A DNA stretch of 18,124 bases from Loktanella sp. (lineage in GTDB: Bacteria; Pseudomonadota; Alphaproteobacteria; Rhodobacterales; Rhodobacteraceae): the NCBI GenBank assembly GCA_003551805.1, contig PUNR01000169.1:1-18124 (forward strand), in the 5' to 3' direction. How positions within the stretch are numbered: the first letter of the stretch is position 1; each line of letters begins with the position of its first letter. Position numbers and translations under genes: made by a program. The notes below the pieces were generated by a model. The model saw only the letters and a list, made by a program, of their open reading frames with translations. It did not search any database and had not been told where the DNA came from. This document shows positions 7,948 to 14,940 of the stretch, one piece after another.

Positions 7948-8442
7948 CTATTCGATAATCACAAGTGGCGCACCAAATTCGACCGGCCCGCCGTCTTCGA
8001 CCAGAATGCGTTTGATCGTGCCGGCACGCGGCGCAGGAATGTGGTTCATGGTCTTCATCGCTTCGATGATCAGGATCGTGTCGCCTTCGCGCACCGACTG
8101 GCCGACAGTTACAAACGCGGCGGCACCCGGTTCAGGTGACATATAGACCGTGCCGACCATGGGCGAGGTCACAGCACCCGGCAGGCTGGCCGGATCGGTG
8201 TCTGCGCTGGCGCTGGCGGCGGCGGCAGGGCTGGTCGCTGTGCTGGCGGGTGCCTGTGCGGTGGGGGCAGCTGCGACGGTTTGCATCATCATCTGTGTCT
8301 GGCGGCTGACGCGCACATTCAGGCTATCGTTTTCGCCGTAGTCACGTTTGACCTGCAATTCTGTCAGATCGTTTTGGCGTAGCAGTTCTGCCAATGCCTG
8401 AATAAAGCTGACATCGCTTTCGTGAGAGGTTTTGTTGCTCAT
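7948..8442 (-). CDS. accB: Acetyl-CoA carboxylase biotin carboxyl carrier protein
   Basis: Carries the biotin that AccC carboxylates. It is 164 residues: an N-terminal helical region, an Ala/Pro/Thr-rich flexible linker at about 56-88 and a C-terminal biotinyl domain. The biotinylated lysine is K130 in EAMKTMN; Thr after the lysine, in place of the usual Met, is common in this bacterial group. An AGGA lies about six bases before ATG 8442. First gene of the accBC operon; the upstream 133-base gap to the preceding same-strand gene holds an inverted repeat at 8506-8522. Confidence 0.97.
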   Translation of the reverse strand: MSNKTSHESDVSFIQALAELLRQNDLTELQVKRDYGENDSLNVRVSRQTQMMMQTVAAAPTAQAPASTATSPAAAASASADTDPASLPGAVTSPMVGTVYMSPEPGAAAFVTVGQSVREGDTILIIEAMKTMNHIPAPRAGTIKRILVEDGGPVEFGAPLVIIE

Positions 8443-8505
8443 TTGATCCTCGGCCCATTGCCCACTATTTGTTGCCCGCGCGAAACGGGTTTTTCACATC
8501 ATACG

Positions 8506-8522
8506 CGCTTATAGTGTAAGCG
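8506..8522 (-). promoter_or_regulatory. Inverted repeat upstream of accB, possible operator
   Basis: CGCTTA (8506-8511) and TAAGCG (8517-8522) are perfect inverted 6-mers separated by five bases, 64 bases upstream of the accB start. On the minus strand it falls between a weak TTGGCC and a TATGAT, a place where a repressor would sit. No known fatty-acid regulator motif was recognised. A second small inverted repeat, GCGCA-AAA-TGCGC at 8546-8558, lies upstream of it, just after the end of the proline-rich protein gene. Confidence 0.3.
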
Positions 8523-8575
8523 GGCCAAGGTGGGAAGCGGCAGTGGCGCAAAATGCGCAACCTAGCGTCATGCTT

Positions 8576-8893
8576 TCATGAATTGTCCTTTTCTATCGGG
8601 GTGTTTGACACTGCGGCAGCGGTTGTTTCAGGTTTGTCAGCTGGCAGCATCGGCACGCCGTACGGCCGCAGAACCCGATCAGCTGGCTGAATTTCCGCGG
8701 GCGTTTCGGCAAAGCCGGCAGATTGCAGGCGTGCGGCCACGGCCTGCGCGACAAAGGGGCGTTCGGGTGGCAGCGGTGCTGGCTGTTGGGCTGGTGTCAC
8801 GGGGGTAATGGCCGGATCAGGGGTGCGGCGTGCATCGGGTGCCGCTGGCACGAGCGGCATCACAGCGGGGGTCAGATGTAGCGGATGATCCAT
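8576..8893 (-). CDS. Small proline-rich hypothetical protein
   Basis: I do not recognise this protein. ATG 8893 gives 105 residues; a TTG two codons upstream is possible but ATG has GGAG seven bases before it. The first half is dominated by Pro and Ala (MDHPLHLTPAVMPLVPA, and a PAQQPAPLPPERP stretch near 36-48), then RPFVAQAVAARLQSAGF, which could be a short helix, and a Pro/Ala-rich tail. No signal peptide or membrane segment is visible, and it is likely largely disordered. It lies upstream of accB on the same strand and diverges from the ScfR-type regulator gene with 192 bases between starts. Codon-position GC bias looks like its neighbours, which supports a real gene. Confidence 0.55.
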   Translation of the reverse strand: MDHPLHLTPAVMPLVPAAPDARRTPDPAITPVTPAQQPAPLPPERPFVAQAVAARLQSAGFAETPAEIQPADRVLRPYGVPMLPADKPETTAAAVSNTPIEKDNS

Positions 8894-8996
8894 TGCCAAT
8901 CTCCATCAAACGGAAGGTCGTCCCGTCATATTGCACAGCCACGCTTTCCAAAGTGTTAACACCGCCCGGAAAACTGATCGGCATTTGATGCAAGCC

Positions 8997-9036
8997 TTTG
9001 TCAAATTCATGACGACTGCCTTGTCAATCTTGTCAA
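8997..9036. promoter_or_regulatory. Three TTGTCAA repeats upstream of ScfR-type gene
   Basis: TTGTCAA occurs at 8998-9004 (within the 9-base palindrome TTTGTCAAA at 8997-9005), 9021-9027 and 9030-9036. Each copy is itself a TTG-T-CAA palindrome, and the cluster lies 50-90 bases upstream of the regulator start, in the divergent region. This is a candidate autoregulatory operator. RamB of Corynebacterium, from the same regulator group, binds a TTTGCAAA-like site, which is similar but not the same. Confidence 0.35.
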
Positions 9037-9085
9037 AACCGCTGCGGACAGCCAGTGTTGCCGTATCATCTTTGTGGAGGATGCG

Positions 9086-10384
9086 ATGACCACCACCCGC
9101 CTGACCGGCACACGGATTCGCGAAAAGCGGCTTGATTTGGGCCTGCGCCAAGCTGCCGTGGCCGAACTTGTGGGCATTTCGCCGTCCTACCTGAACCTGA
9201 TCGAACATAACCGCCGCCGGATCGGGGGTAAGTTGCTGTCCGATCTAGCCCGCGCCTTGGGGGTTGATAAGGCGTTTCTGGCAGATGGCGCTGATCGTGA
9301 CCTGCTGGATCAGTTGCGCGCCGCAGCCAGCCTGATCGGTGACAAAGCCGAAATCGCGCGTGCAGAAGACCTTGCCACCCGTTTTCCGGGATGGGCAGGG
9401 CTGATTACCTTGCAGGCCCGGCGTCTGGCGGTGATGGATGAAAGAGTGCGTGCGCTGACCGACCGCATGGCCCATGACCCGTTTCTGGCCACCGCCCTGC
9501 ATGATGTCATTTCCGCCGTGACGGCTATCCGGTCCACGGCGGCCATTTTGGTCAGTCAGGAACAAATCGACGCGGACTGGCAGCGCCGCTTTCATGAAAA
9601 CATCCATGCTGACAGCCTGCGCCTTGGCAAAAGCAGCGAAGCGCTGGTCGCCTATCTGGATGCCCCCGACGATGCCAGCCAATCGCCCGAAACCCCGATG
9701 GGGCAGGTTGATGCTTTTCTGGCGCAGAACAACTATCACCTGCCCGCGCTGGAGGATCAGACCGCAACGCCGGCAAAGATCGTCGCGCAATCAGGGCTGA
9801 CAGGCGCGGCGGCTGCGCTTTTGGCGGGGATATGCCAGCAATATGCCGATGATGCGCGCAAGTTGCCGATGGATTCGTTCGCCGATGCCAGCACGCAATG
9901 CGATTACGATCCTGCCAGACTTGCTGCGCATTTCGGTGTTGATTTCGCGACAATCCTGCGGCGTTTGCCTTGCCTGCCGCAGGGGCAGGGGCATCCGCCG
10001 ATGGGGTTGGCGGTCTGTGATGCCTCGGGTGCCTTGCTTTATTTCAAACCTGCGCCGGGGTTTGCGATGCCGTTGACAGGCGGGGCCTGCCCGCTTTGGC
10101 CGTTGTTTGGCGCGTTAAGCCGCCCCAGCCAGCCTTTGCGGGTCGAGGCGGCCTTGCCCGGCCATGCCGCGCGGCATCTGCTGTGTTATGCGATTGCCGT
10201 GCCTGCGGCTGTGCATCATTTTGACGTGCCACCTGTCTTGCGCAGCTATATGCTGGTGCTGCCTGATATGACAGAAGGCAGCAGCGCGCCGGTGCCTGTG
10301 GGCGTGTCCTGCCGCATCTGCCCGCGCCCCGATTGCACCAGCCGCCGTGAACCCGCAATTGTCGGTCTGGCAACTGCGCTTTGA
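9086..10384 (+). CDS. XRE-type regulator with ScfR (DUF2083) domain
   Basis: A 432-residue transcriptional regulator of the group that includes RamB and short-chain fatty acyl regulators. It begins with an XRE helix-turn-helix (about 6-62; the LRQAAVAELVGISPSYLNLIEHNRR segment is typical). The C-terminal third is the ScfR domain: GGACPLW near 330 and a final cysteine cluster VGVSCRICPRPDC. Where RamB-like proteins have an M78 peptidase-like domain, only a degenerate remnant (MDSFADAS...) is seen, with no HExxH. Residues 133-180 match a histidine-kinase DHp hairpin: FL-x4-H139-D-x5-T-x-IRS-x3-IL, then RF-x3-I-x3-S-x-RL. ATG 9086 follows GGAGG by five bases; a GTG at 9074 is in frame but overlaps that site. 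It is followed by the two-component genes. Confidence 0.82.
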   Translation: MTTTRLTGTRIREKRLDLGLRQAAVAELVGISPSYLNLIEHNRRRIGGKLLSDLARALGVDKAFLADGADRDLLDQLRAAASLIGDKAEIARAEDLATRFPGWAGLITLQARRLAVMDERVRALTDRMAHDPFLATALHDVISAVTAIRSTAAILVSQEQIDADWQRRFHENIHADSLRLGKSSEALVAYLDAPDDASQSPETPMGQVDAFLAQNNYHLPALEDQTATPAKIVAQSGLTGAAAALLAGICQQYADDARKLPMDSFADASTQCDYDPARLAAHFGVDFATILRRLPCLPQGQGHPPMGLAVCDASGALLYFKPAPGFAMPLTGGACPLWPLFGALSRPSQPLRVEAALPGHAARHLLCYAIAVPAAVHHFDVPPVLRSYMLVLPDMTEGSSAPVPVGVSCRICPRPDCTSRREPAIVGLATAL

Positions 10385-10409
10385 CAGCCCGCCACGAAAG
10401 CGTGATAGT
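10381..10409 (+). promoter_or_regulatory. Likely promoter for the receiver/symporter-kinase operon
   Basis: A perfect TTGACA (10381-10386) overlaps the ScfR-gene stop codon, and GATAGT (10404-10409, four of six matches to TATAAT) follows after exactly 17 bases. This gives a start near 10416, about 50 bases before the receiver gene. The spacer contains a CACG-AAAG-CGTG inverted repeat (10393-10404), and a CCGCGC/GCGCGG hairpin without a T-tract lies in the leader at 10426-10442. Read-through from the ScfR gene is not excluded. Confidence 0.5.
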
Positions 10410-10467
10410 CCACCGCAAGGGGAGCCCGCGCGCTGAGCGCGGTGCAAAGACATGGGGAGGCGATGAG

Positions 10468-10836
10468 ATGGGCAAGCGTGTCCTTCTGATCGAGGATGAG
10501 CCGAACATCATCGAGGCGATCGGCTTTATTTTGTCACGCGACGGCTGGACGATACACACACATCAGGATGGTCAGACGGCAATGGCCAAGGTCTTGGCGC
10601 TGCCACCCGACATGATTATTCTGGATGTGATGCTGCCCGGGCGCAGCGGCTTTGATATCTTGCGTGAACTGCGCAGCAATGATGTGACAAAGGGTATTCC
10701 CGTCATGATGCTGACAGCGCGTGGTCAGGAAAAAGACCGTGAACTGGCCCTGCGGCTGGGTGCTACGCATTTCATGACCAAACCTTTTTCCAATTCAGAG
10801 GTGCGCGATTATGTGCGCGTGATGATGGGCCCATGA
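10468..10836 (+). CDS. Stand-alone response regulator receiver (CheY-like)
   Basis: A 122-residue protein made only of a receiver domain. The active site is complete: acidic pair E9-D10, phospho-acceptor D53 in ILDVMLPG, T83 in MMLTARG and K105 in MTKPF. There is no DNA-binding or enzymatic output domain, so it must act on a partner protein as CheY does, or as a phosphate relay. ATG 10468 follows GGGGAGG by seven bases. The stop overlaps the start of the next gene (ATGA at 10833-10836). The natural kinase is the symporter-kinase two genes downstream. Possible targets in the locus are the FliM-like protein and the DHp-like segment of the ScfR-type regulator; both are inference. Confidence 0.92.
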   Translation: MGKRVLLIEDEPNIIEAIGFILSRDGWTIHTHQDGQTAMAKVLALPPDMIILDVMLPGRSGFDILRELRSNDVTKGIPVMMLTARGQEKDRELALRLGATHFMTKPFSNSEVRDYVRVMMGP

Positions 10837-11102
10837 AACCGGCTGGCAAAACCCCTGTGTTTCTGGAACGCGCCAATTACCGGCAGCGCCGGTTGGGTGA
10901 TGCCGCACGGTTTTTGCCGCTTTTGGGGACAGTGTTGTGGCTTATTCCGCTGCTTTGGACACGTGACGGACCAGAGGCGCCGTCAAATGCGGGAACGATC
11001 ACCTATATCTTCGTGATCTGGGTGGTCCTGATCGGACTTGCGGCCCTGTTGTCGCGCGTTTTGCGCGATACCGACCCCGCTGCTGATACCGCGCGGCGTT
11101 AA
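10833..11102 (+). CDS. Small two-helix membrane protein coupled to symporter-kinase
   Basis: An 89-residue protein with a basic, soluble N-terminus (residues 1-26), two membrane helices at about 27-43 and 54-75, and a charged C-terminal tail. It overlaps the receiver gene by four bases and the symporter-kinase gene by one base (TAATG), which argues for translational coupling and matched amounts. Its size and topology resemble the small subunits (DUF485/YjcH or DUF4212 type) that accompany sodium/solute symporters such as ActP. I do not see enough sequence similarity to assign either family. Inference: it assembles with or helps insert the symporter-kinase encoded directly downstream. Confidence 0.7.
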   Translation: MKPAGKTPVFLERANYRQRRLGDAARFLPLLGTVLWLIPLLWTRDGPEAPSNAGTITYIFVIWVVLIGLAALLSRVLRDTDPAADTARR

Positions 11103-13774
11103 TGGTTTCGTTCAATATCCTGATTGTCGTCTCGCTCAGCTATGTGGCGGCGCTGTTCTGGGTGGCGTTTCTTGCGGAACGGCGGGCGGCGGCGGGCAAG
11201 GCCAACTGGCTGCGTTCGCCCGTGATCTATACGCTGTCGCTGAGCATCTACTGCACGGCCTGGACGTTTTACGGCGCTGTCGGCTATGCCGAGCGGTCGG
11301 GGCTGGAATTTGTGACGATCTATCTGGGGCCGACGCTGGTCATGGTGGGCTGGTGGTGGGTGCTGCGCCGCTTGGTGCGGATCGGGCGGGCACAACGGAT
11401 CACGTCCATCGCGGACCTGATATCATCGCGATTTGGCAAGTCGCGCAGGCGTGGCGTGATCGTGACGCTGATAGCCGTGGTCGCGGCGACCCCCTATATT
11501 GCGCTGCAGATCCAGTCGGTGACCCTGTCGCTTGCCGTCTTTGCCGAGGCCGAGGGCCCCCCTTGGACCGATGTCGATTTTGCCCGCGCGGCGATGTGGT
11601 TCGCGGGCGGTCTGGCGGTGTTCACGATCCTGTTCGGCACCCGCAACCTTGACGCCAATGAACGCCACCATGGGATCGTCATGGCCATCGCGGTCGAGGC
11701 CGTGGTCAAACTGGTTGCGCTGCTGGCGGTCGGTATTTTCGTGGTCTGGGGTCTGGGCGGCGGGCCTGCGCAGATGATGGCAACGATCGACGCCGCCGAT
11801 CTGGACCTGTGGGACCAGGACGCCAGCCGCTGGGTCGGGCTGATCTTTGTGTCAGCCGCGGCCTTTATCTGTTTGCCGCGGATGTTTCAGGTGATGGTCG
11901 TAGAAAACGACGACGAGGCGCATCTGCGCATGGCAAGCTGGGCCTTTCCCACCTACCTTTTCGCGATGAGCCTTTTTGTCGTCCCCATCGCCGTCATGGG
12001 GCTGGAACTGATGCCCGCGGGCAGTAACCCCGATCTGTTCGTGCTGACGCTTCCATTAAGTCAGGGTGCTAATGGTCTGGCAATGCTGTCATTTTTGGGC
12101 GGCTTTTCATCCGCCACTTCAATGGTGATCGTGGCGACGATCGCACTGGCAACGATGGTGTCCAACCACATCGTTGTCCCGCTTTGGCTGGCGATGCAGG
12201 ACGACCGGAAAGGGGCGATGTTTGGCGATGTGCGCCATCTGACCCTGCTGGCTAGACGGCTGTCCATCGCAGGTGTGCTGGCTTTGGGCTTTGTCTATTA
12301 CCGGTTGTCCGGCGGCGGCACAGCGCTGGCGGCGATTGGCCTGATCTCTTTTGCGGGATCGGTGCAGGTCTTGCCCGCGCTGATCGGTGGTATCTTCTGG
12401 CGCGGTGCTACACGCCCTGCGGCGGCAGCGGGGTTGCTGATCGGGCTGGTGGTCTGGCTTTGGACGATGTTCTTGCCCAGCTTCGGCCCCGGCGCGGTCA
12501 TCCCCGTCACCGTGATAGAGGCCGGACCGTTCGGCATTGGCTGGCTGCGCCCGCAGGCTCTGTTCGGGATCAGCGGGATCGACCCGCTGGTGCATGGCAT
12601 CTTGTGGTCCATGCTGCTCAATACCGCCGCTTTCGTCGGTATTTCGCTGGTGACGTTCCCGACCCCGCTGGAACGGCTGCAAGGCGCGCAATTCGTTAAT
12701 GTCTTTGACCATTCCACCGGCACGCGTACCTGGTCGCGGCCTGTGGCCGATGCAGAGGATCTTTTGCTGATGTTGCAGCGGATCATCGGCGTGACCGAAG
12801 CGCAGCGCATCTTTGCCCGCGAAGCCCAGCGCCAAGGCACCCCCGGTCAATTGCCCAAAGCCACCCCCGATTTCATCGCAAGGCTGGAACGCGAACTGGG
12901 CGGGTCCGTCGGGGCTGCGACCGCCCATGCGATGATCGGCCAGTTGACTGGCGGCAGTGGCGTATCGGTCGAGGATCTGATCGCCGTGGCCGATGAAGCC
13001 GCGCAAATTCTAGAATATTCCAACCGGTTAGAGGCGAAGTCAGCCGAACAAGAGGCGACCGCCCGCGCCCTGCGCGATGCCAACGCCAAGCTGACGGCGC
13101 TGTCGATCCAGAAGGATGCATTCCTGAGCCAGATCAGTCACGAATTGCGCACGCCGATGACGTCGATCCGGTCGTTTTCAGAAATTTTACGCGATGGCGA
13201 TATGCCTGCCGCCGACCAGAACCGCTTTGCCGGGATCATTCTGGACGAATCAATCCGGCTGTCGCGGTTGCTGGATGATCTGCTGGACCTGTCGGTGCTG
13301 GAAAACGGGCAGGTCGTGCTGCGCCAGCAAACCGGACAATTATCAACCTTGCTGGACCGTGCTGTTTCCGCTGCGGGCCTGCATGACCGCAACCTGACGA
13401 TCCTGCGTGACCGCACCACCGAAGAGATCGAGATTACCACCGATCTGGACCGGTTGGTGCAGGTGTTCATCAATCTTATCTCGAATGCCGCGAAATATTG
13501 TGATGCCAAAAAACCGGAATTGACTATTCGTGTCAGTCGGGCAAACGGCCAGCACAGGATCGATTTTCTGGACAACGGTATCGGCATTGCCGCCCAGAAT
13601 CAGGAATTGATCTTTGAAAAATTCTCGCGTCTGGCGGATGAATCCAAGGCGGGTGGTGCGGGCCTTGGACTTGCGATTTGTCGGGAAATTATGCTGCGGT
13701 TACAGGGCGATATCATTTATCTGCGCGGCACCTCTGGCACGGCATTTCGTGTGACCTTGCCGGTGACATCTTAG
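11102..13774 (+). CDS. SSS-family symporter/histidine kinase fusion (CbrA/CrbS-like)
   Basis: An 890-residue membrane sensor kinase. Residues 1 to about 510 form a sodium/solute symporter (SLC5-like) module with multiple membrane helices; SSATSMVIVATIA lies near 338-350, where SSS proteins bind sodium. Residues about 560-640 match a STAC linker (EDLLLMLQRIIGVTEAQRI, then ERELGGSVGAATAHAMI), followed by a short coiled coil and no PAS domain. The kinase part has H-box SHELRTP with H680, N-box N795 in LISNAAKY, G1 box DNGIGI with D824, and G2 box GAGLGLA at 852-858. There is no attached receiver; the separate receiver gene upstream is the likely partner. Related CbrA and CrbS proteins control amino acid, carbon and acetate use. 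The ligand cannot be read from the sequence. Confidence 0.93.
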   Translation: MVSFNILIVVSLSYVAALFWVAFLAERRAAAGKANWLRSPVIYTLSLSIYCTAWTFYGAVGYAERSGLEFVTIYLGPTLVMVGWWWVLRRLVRIGRAQRITSIADLISSRFGKSRRRGVIVTLIAVVAATPYIALQIQSVTLSLAVFAEAEGPPWTDVDFARAAMWFAGGLAVFTILFGTRNLDANERHHGIVMAIAVEAVVKLVALLAVGIFVVWGLGGGPAQMMATIDAADLDLWDQDASRWVGLIFVSAAAFICLPRMFQVMVVENDDEAHLRMASWAFPTYLFAMSLFVVPIAVMGLELMPAGSNPDLFVLTLPLSQGANGLAMLSFLGGFSSATSMVIVATIALATMVSNHIVVPLWLAMQDDRKGAMFGDVRHLTLLARRLSIAGVLALGFVYYRLSGGGTALAAIGLISFAGSVQVLPALIGGIFWRGATRPAAAAGLLIGLVVWLWTMFLPSFGPGAVIPVTVIEAGPFGIGWLRPQALFGISGIDPLVHGILWSMLLNTAAFVGISLVTFPTPLERLQGAQFVNVFDHSTGTRTWSRPVADAEDLLLMLQRIIGVTEAQRIFAREAQRQGTPGQLPKATPDFIARLERELGGSVGAATAHAMIGQLTGGSGVSVEDLIAVADEAAQILEYSNRLEAKSAEQEATARALRDANAKLTALSIQKDAFLSQISHELRTPMTSIRSFSEILRDGDMPAADQNRFAGIILDESIRLSRLLDDLLDLSVLENGQVVLRQQTGQLSTLLDRAVSAAGLHDRNLTILRDRTTEEIEITTDLDRLVQVFINLISNAAKYCDAKKPELTIRVSRANGQHRIDFLDNGIGIAAQNQELIFEKFSRLADESKAGGAGLGLAICREIMLRLQGDIIYLRGTSGTAFRVTLPVTS

Positions 13775-13810
13775 CGGAAAAGTAACCTGTGGCGGGGTAA
13801 TGTCGGTCAG

Positions 13811-14776
13811 ATGACTGATAGCGCACATATCTCGATTCTGCGGCGAATGGCGGGGCAGGTGAAGGGCCCGCCTGTGGCCAGCCCGCTGACCACATCGCGC
13901 GCGGTGCGTCTGGCGCTGGTCAAGGCGGCCAGCGACGCGGGCGGGCTGGTGCTGACGGTTGCCAGCACGGGGGACGATGTCGGGCGCCTTGATGACCTGC
14001 TTGGCGGGCTTGATACGGGGTTGATGTTGGTGGGCATCCACCGGAAAGGCGCGCTGGCAGGGTTTGTCGCGGTAGATATGCAGTTGCGCGCTGCGATGCT
14101 GGAAATGCAGACGATGGGGCGACTGTCCGACCATGCCGCCGATGACCGCCCTGCCACCGGCACGGACAAGGCGCTGTGTGATCCGCTGCTGGCGGGGTTT
14201 CTGGCCGCTTTGCCGCCTGCGGTAAAGGGCACAGGCTATGAAGGTTGGGTGGACGATGTCATCCTTGGCGATCGGCTTGCCGATAGCCGCCTTGCCGGAT
14301 TGTTGCTCAAAGATGGTGATTACCGCGTGCTGCGCATGACTGTCGATCTGGGTGCCGCCGACCGGCAGGGTGCCGTGCTGCTGGCCCTGCCGATGCAAGC
14401 CCAACCCGTGGCTGAACCGGTCGCGCCGGCCAAAGCGGTGGATTGGGACAGCGCGTTTGCGGCAGCTGTGCATGGCGCGCCTGCCAGCCTGACCGCGCGG
14501 CTGCATCAGTTCACGATGACGCTGGGGCAGGCACAATCGCTGCGCGTGGGGGATGTGGTGCCATTACCGGGCTGCACGGTCAGTTCTGTGCGGCTGATCG
14601 CACCGGACGGGCGCACCGTGGCGCAGGCAAAACTGGGGCAACTGGCCGGTCATCGTGCTGTCCGCATCGAATTGGCCCCGCCCGCGCAGATGCATGATCT
14701 GGTCGGTGGTGACAACGCAGCAGATATGGCGCTGGCTTTGGGCATCGGGGAAGAGGAGGTTTTAGAAGGCGCATGA
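13811..14776 (+). CDS. FliM-like protein with C-terminal SpoA domain
   Basis: A 321-residue protein. Residues 226-287 (LTARLHQFTMTLGQAQSLRVGDVVPL, ending AGHRAVRIE) look like the SpoA domain of FliM/FliN flagellar switch proteins. Residues about 30-196 resemble the FliM middle domain: GLMLVGIHRKGALAGF, then a QLRAAMLEMQTMGRLSD segment, a T-x-TDKALCDPLL segment like the FliM T-x-IE helix, and RQGAVLLALP. The usual N-terminal CheY-binding motif of FliM is not visible in MTDSAHISILRRMAGQ. No other flagellar gene is in the window. It starts 36 bases after the symporter-kinase stop and is probably in the same operon. It may be a divergent motor switch protein or a repurposed one. Confidence 0.68.
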   Translation: MTDSAHISILRRMAGQVKGPPVASPLTTSRAVRLALVKAASDAGGLVLTVASTGDDVGRLDDLLGGLDTGLMLVGIHRKGALAGFVAVDMQLRAAMLEMQTMGRLSDHAADDRPATGTDKALCDPLLAGFLAALPPAVKGTGYEGWVDDVILGDRLADSRLAGLLLKDGDYRVLRMTVDLGAADRQGAVLLALPMQAQPVAEPVAPAKAVDWDSAFAAAVHGAPASLTARLHQFTMTLGQAQSLRVGDVVPLPGCTVSSVRLIAPDGRTVAQAKLGQLAGHRAVRIELAPPAQMHDLVGGDNAADMALALGIGEEEVLEGA

Positions 14777-14882
14777 TGACATGCGCGCGTGCTGCAACAG
14801 CCGTGTCAGGTTTGGCAAAACACGCAGACCCAAAAGGGTGCCGGCGCAGGATTTGAAGTGATGGTTTGACGTGTCTGTCCAA

Positions 14883-14915
14883 GAAAAAACCACACAAGGT
14901 TTCCCCTGTGTGGTT
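14883..14915 (-). terminator. Intrinsic terminator of the sulfur operon
   Basis: Read on the minus strand, AACCACACA (14915-14907) pairs perfectly with TGTGTGGTT (14896-14888); two inner G-C pairs and a tetraloop close the hairpin. It runs straight into six Ts (complement of the A-run 14884-14889). It lies 25 bases after the stop of the DUF442 gene. The opposite strand has no T-tract, so it acts for the minus-strand operon only. Confidence 0.9.
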
Positions 14916-14940
14916 CGATTATGTAACGCAGTGTGCGCCT

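Noticed and set aside
8997..9036. TTGACA hexamers on the minus strand read as -35 boxes
   Set aside because: Three perfect TTGACA copies appear on -, but none has an acceptable -10 at 16-18 bases; the repeated palindrome is better explained as an operator.
8906..9208. 100-codon open frame on - overlapping the regulator start
   Set aside because: Overlaps the helix-turn-helix coding region and the divergent control region; no recognisable protein.
12119..13006. 295-codon open frame on - opposite the symporter-kinase
   Set aside because: Fully antisense to a well-supported domain structure; rich in R, Q, H and G as expected for a shadow.
14828..14839. ACCC-AAAA-GGGT mini hairpin after the FliM-like gene
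   Set aside because: Four base pairs and no T-tract; too weak to call a terminator.
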